A DNA stretch of 5,524 bases from CAZGOM01 sp964542875 (GTDB lineage: Bacteria; Planctomycetota; Phycisphaerae; Phycisphaerales; Phycisphaeraceae), in assembly GCA_964542875.1 (NCBI GenBank), contig CAZIWA010000212.1, forward strand, positions 1 to 5,524, given 5' to 3'. Of this stretch, positions 1-5,132 are shown in pieces (within the stretch, counting starts at the first letter, position 1; each line of letters opens with the position of its first letter). Below the pieces are notes generated by a model. That model ran no database searches and was not told the origin of the DNA. It worked only from the letters and a program-made list of their open reading frames with translations. Made by a program: the position numbers and the translations under genes.

Positions 1-1392
1 TCACCTTGGGATCAGCGCCGCCATCTTCGCTCCCGTCACCAGCTTCCCATCCTTCACAAAGCCCTCCGGCCGTCCTCCCAGCCGCTTCACCAGCCGCGAA
101 CGCCACGTCTCCACTTCGGCGCGCCAATCCTCGCTCTGACTCAGATCGATGATCTCATTGGAGTCATCCGTCAGATTGAACAACTGCTCATTTCCGGTCA
201 TCGGGTCCCAGATGAACTTCATCTTCCCGTCTGTCAGGTAGTGAGGGCGCCACGCATGCTCGCCATGCAGATAGTCCCGCCACGCCCCACCCGTCTCCCC
301 TCGTAAAATCGGCGCAAGGCTCCGGCCCTCCACCGACGCCGGAATCGCCACGCCCGCCAGATCCAGCATCGTCGGCATGATGTCCTCCAGGCACACCGGG
401 TGCTCATCCACCTGCTTGGCCTTGATCCCCGGCCCCGAAAACAGCAGCGGGATCCTCGCCGATCCCTCATACGGCAGGCTCTTTCTGAATTTGTAATGGT
501 CCCCCAGCATCTCGCCATGGTCGGACGTGAACGACACAATTGTGTTTCGCCCAATCGGCCGCGTCACCGGATTCAAGAGCCGGTTGATCTGATCATCAAT
601 GAAGTTGATGTGCCCGTAATACGCAGCCCGGCAGGAGTTCAACATCTCTCCCTGCAAATCCACCTCGGAGCTTTCCGGCGACACCCCAAGCCCATCATTC
701 TCCGGAGCCTTGGCCCATCCGCCGATCACCGGATGATCCACCCCCGTCCGCAGATACCGCTCCATATAAAACCCCGGCGGGTTCAGCGGCGGATGCGGCG
801 CCAAAAACGACACCACCAGAAAATACGGACAACTCGGGTCCCGTCTCTCCAGCCACTTGATCGCCTCCGTCACTGTCCAAAACGTCTGATGTAGATGGTC
901 CGCCATATGCCACGGCCGTGCCGTCCAGTCGTTATGCATCACCCCGCCGCCGTAATACCCCCCCGCCGCATCATCCGCCCGGCCTTTCAAAAACGCGCTG
1001 TAATCGCACGAGTCCCCCCGCCAACCCGCGATCACCATGTTGTCAAAGCCGTACCGCTTGCGCTCCGGCGAAAGGTGCATGTTCCGGCCCACGATCCCCG
1101 TCTGGTACCCCGCCTTTTTGAGTTCCCCCGGCAGCGTCGCCGCCGGCTCCCACTCCACCCCGTCCTGGTACCCCACCATCCCATGCGTCTGCGGGCTCTG
1201 CCCGCTCATCAGGCTCCGCCGGGCCGGAATGCACACCGGGCACGTCGAATACGCCCGTTTGAACCTGGTCCCCGTATACGCCACCCGATCCAAAACCGGC
1301 GTCCGCAGCACCGGATGCCCATCAATCGACAGGCAGTCCCCGCGTTGCTGGTCCGTCATGATCAAAAGCAAGTTCGGGCGTTCGTCAGTCAT
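1..1392 (-). CDS. Type I (cysteine) sulfatase family hydrolase, cytoplasmic
   Basis: The product is a complete 463-residue sulfatase of the alkaline-phosphatase superfamily, which hydrolyses sulfate esters (some relatives hydrolyse phospho- or phosphono-esters). Visible motifs, numbered from this start: N-terminal strand PNLLLIMTDQ with metal ligands D14 and Q15; sulfatase signature C54-I-P-A-R58, where C54 would be converted to formylglycine; R103 and H106 in VGRNMH, the place of the common GKxH; H200 in APHPP; metal ligands D291 and H292 in TSDHGEMLGDH; K304 in the following KFRK. The YYGHINFIDDQI block is also typical. There is no signal peptide, so it probably acts in the cytoplasm. ATG 1392 was chosen because GGGA lies 5 nt upstream and the fold begins at once. 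ATG 1398 (+2 residues) and TTG 1422 (+10) are alternatives. The substrate cannot be read from the sequence. No maturase gene (FGE or anSME) is in the window. Confidence 0.95.
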   Translation of the reverse strand: MTDERPNLLLIMTDQQRGDCLSIDGHPVLRTPVLDRVAYTGTRFKRAYSTCPVCIPARRSLMSGQSPQTHGMVGYQDGVEWEPAATLPGELKKAGYQTGIVGRNMHLSPERKRYGFDNMVIAGWRGDSCDYSAFLKGRADDAAGGYYGGGVMHNDWTARPWHMADHLHQTFWTVTEAIKWLERRDPSCPYFLVVSFLAPHPPLNPPGFYMERYLRTGVDHPVIGGWAKAPENDGLGVSPESSEVDLQGEMLNSCRAAYYGHINFIDDQINRLLNPVTRPIGRNTIVSFTSDHGEMLGDHYKFRKSLPYEGSARIPLLFSGPGIKAKQVDEHPVCLEDIMPTMLDLAGVAIPASVEGRSLAPILRGETGGAWRDYLHGEHAWRPHYLTDGKMKFIWDPMTGNEQLFNLTDDSNEIIDLSQSEDWRAEVETWRSRLVKRLGGRPEGFVKDGKLVTGAKMAALIPR

Positions 1393-1429
1393 GTTCATCC
1401 CATGTATAGAGCTGTCATGCAAATGACTT

Positions 1430-1519
1430 GGGGTGCCTGGGACTGGTTTCTAAGCCTGTCCCGGAATCCCGTTGCGTTTTCAAAACCTGGGCAGCCGCAG
1501 CCGGCAGTCCCAGACTCCC
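1430..1519. repeat. Inverted pair of REP-like hairpins (BIME-like)
   Basis: The nine bases CTGGGACTG at 1437-1445 recur in inverse orientation as CAGTCCCAG at 1505-1513. Each copy opens a similar 28-nt unit that closes with a C-rich 3' arm. The left unit folds as CTGGGAC (1437-1443) with GTCCCGG (1458-1464), 7 bp including one G-T. The right unit folds as CTGGG (1487-1491) with CCCAG (1509-1513), plus an inner GCCG/CGGC (1494-1497 with 1502-1505). The outer edges are GGGGTGC on the left and, read inward on the minus strand, GGGAGT on the right, which resembles the GGAG head of bacterial REPs. Stems are conserved and loops differ, as expected of structured repeats. Between them is an 11-bp palindrome, GTTTTCAAAAC (1476-1486). 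The pair lies 38 bp upstream of the sulfatase start. Genomic copy number is unknown, so calling it a REP family is inference. Confidence 0.5.
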
Positions 1520-1758
1520 TGATAAGCCTACCTTTAAAAACAAGGCACGGTACCGGGTAATGCCGTCCCGCCGGCTCCCGATCAACCTCCTCCACCGACA
1601 TAAGTGAATCCTTCAGTCGCAAATCTCCCTAAATCCGCTCTTTCCCGAGAACCCGTCACGCGCCCGCCTCCCACCGCGAAACCCGGCCAAACGTGAATCC
1701 CGCTCCTCAACCCGGTATCATTCTCCCGCCTGTGAAGCTTTATTAATCGGACCCCCCA
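1520..1758. other. Rest of the sulfatase/antiporter spacer, no gene seen
   Basis: This pyrimidine-rich spacer lies between divergent genes and must hold the antiporter promoter. I see no convincing ORF, RNA gene or strong promoter. The only small features are an 8-bp palindrome CGGTACCG (1548-1555) and a weak -10-like TATCAT (1716-1721) with no clear -35 partner. In the antiporter frame a TAA at 1744-1746 closes the reading frame just upstream, which limits how far that gene can extend. Confidence 0.4.
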
Positions 1759-3321
1759 TTGCTTGATATCGACCCCATCCTCCTCGCCAGCATCGTTCTC
1801 GCCGTCGGCGGTGCACTCGTCATCGTCAGCGCCCTCCTCACCAAACTCGGCATGCGCCTTGGCCTTCCCGTCGGCCTCCTCTTCCTCGCCGTCGGCATGA
1901 TCGCAGGCGAAGACGGCCTGGGTAAATTCGACTTCAACAATTATGAAGCCGCCTACGCTCTTGGCACCCTCGCCCTGGTCCTCATCCTCTACTTCGGCGG
2001 ATACAGCACCAAATTCTCCACCGTCCGCCATGTCCTGGCCCCCGCAGGCACCCTCGCCACTTTCGGCGTCATTGGCATCGCCCTCGTCATGATGCTCGGC
2101 GCAAAATTCCTTGGCATGGGCAACAAGGAAGCCTTCCTCCTGGGCGCCATCGTCTCCTCCACGGATGCCGCCGCCGTCTTCGCCTCTCTCCGCGGCGTGG
2201 CACTCCGGGAAAAAGTCGCCGCCACCATCGAAGTCGAATCCGGGATGAACGATCCCGTCGCCGTCATCCTCACCACCATCGCCATCGGCATCTTCACCGA
2301 CCCGATCTACCAGGAAAAAGGCTTCCAGCTCTCCATGCTGGGGTATGCCGGCCTCAGCATCTTCAAGCAGATCAGCCTTGGCATCCTCTTTGGCCTGGGG
2401 GTCGGCTATCTCGGCGCCGTGCTCCTTCGCTTTATCCGGGTGCCCACACCCGGCCTCTACCCGGTCATCTCCGTCGGCGTCGCCCTCCTGGCCTATGGCG
2501 CACCCGCCATGATCGAAGGCTCCGGCTTCCTCTCGGTCTACCTGGCCGGCCTGGTGATGGGCAACTCCCGCATCCCCCACCACGGCAGCCTCACCCGCAT
2601 TCACGATGCCCTCTCCTGGATCGCCCAGGTCGGCATGTTCCTCATGCTCGGGCTGCTGGTCACGCCATCGGAGCTCAAAGAGGTCTGGTACCCGGGCCTC
2701 ATGCTCGCCCTCTTCATGGCTTTCGTTGCCCGGCCCCTGATCGTCACCCTCATCTTGAAACCCTTTGGCTACAAGGCCAATGAAATCGCCTGCGTCGCCT
2801 GGCTGGGCCTCCGCGGCGCTGTGCCCATCATCATCGCCACCACGCCGCTGCTCCTGCTGGCGTCAAACGAGCAACTCACCGATGACATGCGCAGAATGTT
2901 CAACATCGTCTTCTTCATGGTCATCGTCGGCGGCCTCATGCCCGGCGCAACCATCAAGTGGGCGGTCAAGAAACTTGGGCTCATGGAAGAGCAAATCCCC
3001 GAACCCGAAATCGCCATCGACCTGAACGCACCCCGCCATCTGGACATGTATTACCACACGGTTTACATCGCCCCCGGCTCGCCCGCCGCCGGCAAACGCA
3101 TCGGCGACATCCTCCTCCCCGCCACCGCCCTGGCCGCCATGATCTTCCGCGGCACGCGCGTCATCAGCGCCCGCCCAGACACCCTCATCCAGGCCAAAGA
3201 CCACGTCGCCGTCGTCTGCATGCGCACCGTCACCAACGAAGTCCAGCAAGCCTTCCTCCACCCCGGCGAACCCGTCAAACCCACCCCATCCGACGACTCC
3301 GTCGCCGCCCCCACAACCTGA
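1759..3321 (+). CDS. CPA1-family Na+(K+)/H+ antiporter with C-terminal RCK_C domain (NhaP2/CvrA-like)
   Basis: This is a 520-residue inner-membrane cation/proton antiporter, probably used for K+ or Na+ efflux and pH or volume homeostasis. Residues 1 to about 405 are strongly hydrophobic and form the exchanger domain. Diagnostic blocks are SSTDAAAVFASLRG (133-146), ESGMNDPVAV (160-169, with the ND pair N164-D165 of CPA1 exchangers) and AWLGLRGAVPI (347-357, conserved R352). Residues of about 428-500 (YYHTVYIAPGSPAAGKRIGD onward) match an RCK_C/TrkA-C regulatory domain. The protein ends in a short Pro-rich tail. E. coli NhaP2/CvrA is longer (578 residues) and carries a further CorC/HlyC-type domain that is absent here. 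The start is TTG 1759: an in-frame TAA lies at 1744-1746, and the next ATG (codon 32) would delete the first membrane segment. Only a weak GGA lies 7 nt upstream. The choice of Na+ or K+ cannot be settled from sequence. Confidence 0.93.
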   Translation: MLDIDPILLASIVLAVGGALVIVSALLTKLGMRLGLPVGLLFLAVGMIAGEDGLGKFDFNNYEAAYALGTLALVLILYFGGYSTKFSTVRHVLAPAGTLATFGVIGIALVMMLGAKFLGMGNKEAFLLGAIVSSTDAAAVFASLRGVALREKVAATIEVESGMNDPVAVILTTIAIGIFTDPIYQEKGFQLSMLGYAGLSIFKQISLGILFGLGVGYLGAVLLRFIRVPTPGLYPVISVGVALLAYGAPAMIEGSGFLSVYLAGLVMGNSRIPHHGSLTRIHDALSWIAQVGMFLMLGLLVTPSELKEVWYPGLMLALFMAFVARPLIVTLILKPFGYKANEIACVAWLGLRGAVPIIIATTPLLLLASNEQLTDDMRRMFNIVFFMVIVGGLMPGATIKWAVKKLGLMEEQIPEPEIAIDLNAPRHLDMYYHTVYIAPGSPAAGKRIGDILLPATALAAMIFRGTRVISARPDTLIQAKDHVAVVCMRTVTNEVQQAFLHPGEPVKPTPSDDSVAAPTT

Positions 3322-3336
3322 ACCGAAAAATCCCAG

Positions 3337-3373
3337 GGGTAGCACAACAGCACGGCCCGAAGCAATGCTGTGT
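3337..3373 (+). repeat. REP-like arm, left end of the RAYT relic
   Basis: The arm begins GGGTAG, giving a GTAG tetranucleotide at 3339-3342, the classical head of RAYT-linked REPs. An imperfect palindrome follows: ACAGCA (3347-3352) pairs with TGCTGT (3366-3371) around a 13-nt loop containing GGCCCG. It starts 15 bp after the antiporter stop. There is no T-tract after the stem, so it is unlikely to be an intrinsic terminator for the antiporter, though it could protect the mRNA 3' end. Confidence 0.7.
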
Positions 3374-3403
3374 CCCGTTACACCAACAATCAAATCAACC
3401 GCC

Positions 3404-3559
3404 TCACATCGGTGTGCGGCATTCTCCAAGACGCATAAGAAGAGCATCTCTGATCCGCTCGTTATTGACCAACTCCAATTGACCATAGCAAGACCACGTC
3501 AGATACCGTGCATGCCCCGGTTCTTCAAAACGCTTGAGCGTTCGATGATCATCTCTCAT
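3404..3559 (-). pseudogene. REP-associated tyrosine transposase (RAYT), N-terminal remnant
   Basis: This is a 51-codon reading frame. The stretch LKRFEEPGHARYLTWSCY (from about residue 8), then a leucine-rich strand and NNERIRDALLMRLGECR, reads like the start of Y1/IS200-like RAYT proteins, where a Phe-rich 'FEEPGHA.(F/Y)LTFSCY' block opens the Y1_Tnp domain. Intact RAYTs are roughly 150-250 residues long. This one stops at TGA 3404-3406 before the HxH metal site and the catalytic tyrosine. The other minus-strand frames past this point show no recognisable continuation, so a simple frameshift is less likely than a deletion. ATG 3559 is chosen because GAGG precedes it by 6 nt. The frame stays open upstream to a GTG at 3628 inside the right arm, but that part is not transposase-like. 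Family assignment is by pattern recognition, not alignment. Confidence 0.72.
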
Positions 3560-3589
3560 CTCACCCCTCGAATGCATGTTGAATATCAA

Positions 3590-3624
3590 AGGATAAACAC
3601 AGCACTGCTGCGGGCCGTGCTGTG
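3590..3624 (-). terminator. Possible intrinsic terminator formed by the right REP arm
   Basis: On the minus strand the 8-bp GC-containing stem of the right arm is followed at once by TTTATCCT. This lies about 27-61 nt beyond the stop codon of the 3651-4910 gene. The T-run is short, so termination is plausible but weak. If real, the mobile element supplies the terminator of its neighbour. Confidence 0.35.
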
Positions 3625-3630
3625 CCACCC
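3597..3630 (-). repeat. REP-like arm, right end of the RAYT relic
   Basis: Read on the minus strand, the arm starts GGGTGG and continues into a perfect 8-bp stem, CACAGCAC with GTGCTGTG (plus-strand positions 3598-3605 and 3617-3624), around an 11-nt GC-rich loop. It is the inverted partner of the left arm, without that arm's extra ACA, and its stem is 2 bp longer. The head reads GTGG where the left arm has GTAG. Confidence 0.7.
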
Positions 3631-3650
3631 AATCAATTCAACATATTTCC

Positions 3651-4910
3651 TCAAGTCTGCTGATCCGTCGGCGGTGGAGGAGGAGGATTCGTCGGTCCAC
3701 CCTTCGCCTCGCGCCCGCGAACCGCGGCATGCGTCGCGCCGTCCTGGCTCATGGCCACCATCGCATCGTTCGACGGTGCGTGGCTCAACATCGCCCCACC
3801 CATCACCACGGAACCCAGCATCAAGAGCAGCATCACCACCGCGTTGCCCAGCGAAGACCCCTTCGCCTTGCCCGAATTGGGATACAGCTTTGCCGCCAGC
3901 TTCGGCGCAGTGGCATGCAGCGCCCGGTTTACGCAAGGCGCTTCCACCATTGCAAACGCCCGGGTCATCAGTTGCCGATGCTTCTCACGCGAGGGGTCGC
4001 TCAGCGTCTGCTCAAACAACCCTGCTGCCTGCTCCATGAACTTGCCCGCATCGGGTGTTTGCTGCGCGTGTAGGCGATCCAAAAGATCCAAGAGAGTCTC
4101 CCAGTTGGGGTCATGCCGATGGGCGATGTCGTAGCTCTTTCGCACGGCTTCGATCAGCAGCCCAAAGCCGGTTTCCCGCTTGCCTGTGTGGAAAAGGACC
4201 ACGCCTGCGTAGGCCATCATGCCCACGGTGGGCTCCTTCACGCCGGCCATCATCTTGCGCACCCGGGTGATCTGCGCTTCTTGAATCTGTGCCGCGCGAT
4301 CGGCCATCAGCCCATCTTCATCGCTGATGCGCCGTGCCAGGCTTCGGGTTACGTCTTGCTCATCGATGATCACCGCCAGGGTCAAAAGCGCGTTCTCCGC
4401 GGCCCGCTGGCGAAGCGTCTCGCCCAGCGTGTTGCTGGGCAGCGTGTCGTCCATGCCCAGCGCGTTGGCGATCAGTTCACCCACCAGCGCCAGCGATTGA
4501 AACGGCCTGAGGCCTTCCCGGTCGCGCAGGCTGCGCAGCCTTGCTCGGTGCGCCACAAACGCGTGTTCTTCATCGCTGGACCAGACCTCGTCGGGTTCCG
4601 GAGTCGTTTCGATCACGCTCGGCGAAGTCGGGCCCGAGCAGATCACCATGATCGCTTCTTGAATACGCATCGCCTTCAATCGACCCGCCAGCGCCACATA
4701 CGGCTCGCTGGGGTGCAGCATCCGGCTCAAAAGCGTGTGCTCGCATTTGAACCCCGCTTCCCCCTGCGCCTGCCAATACTTGTTCACCAGTTCCACGAGC
4801 TTTTGCTGGCTGGACCTGGTCTGCGAAAGCCAGCTTAGCGCCAGCTTACGCATGGATTGATGCCTCAGAACGTCAGGATCGGACTTCACTTCGACTGGCT
4901 TGACTTGCAT
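3651..4910 (-). CDS. Unknown protein with one C-terminal membrane segment and Pro-rich tail
   Basis: The product is about 420 residues (432 if started at ATG 4949) and I do not recognise the family. Numbering is from ATG 4949. Residues 43-100 look helical, and F67-KCEHTLLSRMLHPSEPYVALAGRLKAMR faintly resembles a helix-turn-helix of the Xre type (weak). Residues 120-345 are soluble, Arg/Glu/Ala-rich and mainly helical. Residues 367-389 form one hydrophobic span preceded by KAKG, predicting the N-terminal bulk in the cytoplasm. A short tail from 390 ends in NPPPPPPTDQQT. The layout suggests a membrane-tethered cytoplasmic sensor or regulator, but this is inference. The start is uncertain: codons between 4949 and 4910 are AT-rich and atypical, ATG 4910 has only a distant AAAGG, and ATG 4853 has GAGG 9 nt upstream. 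It is divergent from the exported protein at 5133, and the two share a 222-bp control region. Confidence 0.8.
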   Translation of the reverse strand: MQVKPVEVKSDPDVLRHQSMRKLALSWLSQTRSSQQKLVELVNKYWQAQGEAGFKCEHTLLSRMLHPSEPYVALAGRLKAMRIQEAIMVICSGPTSPSVIETTPEPDEVWSSDEEHAFVAHRARLRSLRDREGLRPFQSLALVGELIANALGMDDTLPSNTLGETLRQRAAENALLTLAVIIDEQDVTRSLARRISDEDGLMADRAAQIQEAQITRVRKMMAGVKEPTVGMMAYAGVVLFHTGKRETGFGLLIEAVRKSYDIAHRHDPNWETLLDLLDRLHAQQTPDAGKFMEQAAGLFEQTLSDPSREKHRQLMTRAFAMVEAPCVNRALHATAPKLAAKLYPNSGKAKGSSLGNAVVMLLLMLGSVVMGGAMLSHAPSNDAMVAMSQDGATHAAVRGREAKGGPTNPPPPPPTDQQT

Positions 4911-4986
4911 CTGCAAACCCAAACCTTTCTTTGTTGAACCCCTACACATTACCGCTGAAGCATTCCCGTTTCACTGTTTTTTAATC

Positions 4987-5008
4987 CTCGCACTCCCATT
5001 CGTGCGAG
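4987..5008. promoter_or_regulatory. Perfect 7-bp inverted repeat in the divergent spacer
   Basis: CTCGCAC (4987-4993) and GTGCGAG (5002-5008) are exact inverted copies around an 8-nt loop. The T-run (4977-4982) lies on the wrong side for a plus-strand terminator. As A-tract/dyad DNA between divergent starts it could be a repressor site or part of the leader of the minus-strand gene. No regulator can be named. Confidence 0.35.
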
Positions 5009-5048
5009 TGCTGCCTCTCCACACGTCAGACCGTGCTGGATTACAACG

Positions 5049-5070
5049 TTGCAGACTGCAATCATATTGC
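5049..5070. promoter_or_regulatory. Clustered palindromes, operator-like
   Basis: TTGCAGACTGCAA (5049-5061) is a perfect odd palindrome. It overlaps a second dyad, GCAAT (5058-5062) with ATTGC (5066-5070). TTGCAG recurs at 5103-5108. Just upstream are weak promoter-like hexamers, TTACAA (5041-5046) and CATATT (5063-5068), with 16-nt spacing. This would put transcription of the 5133 gene a few bases beyond the dyads and the sites over the promoter. The promoter match is poor. Confidence 0.3.
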
Positions 5071-5071
5071 T

Positions 5072-5124
5072 CAAGAGGTCGGCAGACGTCACTGCGGGCC
5101 TCTTGCAGTCCACCTTCCAAGAGG
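5072..5124 (+). promoter_or_regulatory. Leader with alternative pairing around the ribosome binding site
   Basis: CCTCTTG (5099-5105) is exactly complementary to two CAAGAGG copies: one upstream (5072-5078), one at 5118-5124 that contains the Shine-Dalgarno bases. The upstream fold is the stronger: 5072-5080 with 5097-5105 (one G-U), a G-G mismatch, then GCAG/CTGC (5082-5085 with 5092-5095) and a 6-nt loop, 13 pairs in all. It would leave the ribosome site free. The alternative 7-bp helix would mask it. GACTGCAA (5054-5061) can also pair with TTGCAGTC (5103-5110), giving a third competitor if it is in the transcript. This resembles a translational on/off leader. No known riboswitch class is recognised. 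Confidence 0.4.
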
Positions 5125-5126
5125 AA
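5121..5126 (+). promoter_or_regulatory. Shine-Dalgarno site fixing the start at 5133
   Basis: GAGGAA is placed 6-8 nt before ATG 5133. It is the clearest ribosome binding site in the window and fixes the start of the exported protein. Confidence 0.75.
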
Positions 5127-5132
5127 CGTGTC

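Larger units (their letters stand above)
3337..3630. mobile_element. Deleted RAYT/REP element (IS200/Y1-like, non-autonomous relic)
   Basis: A 294-bp element lies exactly between the convergent 3' ends of the antiporter (15 bp away) and the unknown minus-strand gene (20 bp away). Its ends are two inverted, hairpin-forming arms (3337-3373 and 3597-3630) matching at 31 of 34 aligned positions, plus a 3-nt insertion (ACA) in the left arm. Between them is the N-terminal piece of a REP-associated tyrosine transposase on the minus strand (3404-3559). RAYT genes are known to be flanked by inverted REPs, usually in intergenic regions, so the gene remnant and the arms support each other. The catalytic HUH and Tyr portions are missing, so the element could move only in trans, if at all. 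No target-site duplication is expected for Y1 transposases and none was seen. Confidence 0.75.

Noticed and set aside
895..1560. Plus-strand frame of 221 codons over the sulfatase start
   Set aside because: It is antisense to conserved sulfatase motifs and runs through the repeat pair; Arg/Pro-rich shadow.
1395..1622. Minus-strand frame of 75 codons upstream of the sulfatase
   Set aside because: Most of it is a translation of the REP-like repeat region and it overlaps the sulfatase start. No coding character is seen.
1582..2604. Long 340-codon minus-strand frame rich in Asp, Glu and Gly
   Set aside because: It is antisense to the antiporter. Its acidic, repetitive composition is the mirror of GC-rich hydrophobic codons, and it has no recognisable domain.
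2863..3486. Minus-strand frame that overlaps the 3' end of the RAYT remnant, tested as its frameshifted continuation
   Set aside because: Its sequence beyond the overlap shows neither an HUH motif nor a 'YAYVVMPEHVH'-like block, so a deletion fits better than a frameshift.
3365..4039. Plus-strand frame of 224 codons crossing the RAYT relic and the unknown gene
   Set aside because: It spans two unrelated units on the opposite strand, with Ser/Pro/Arg-rich low-complexity translation typical of a shadow frame.
4113..4838. Plus-strand frame of 241 codons
   Set aside because: It lies wholly antisense to the 3651-4910 gene, is His/Arg-rich, and has no domain or ribosome binding site of note.
5072..5105. 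The 13-pair hairpin as an intrinsic terminator
   Set aside because: No T-tract follows it. A Shine-Dalgarno site and an open gene follow instead.
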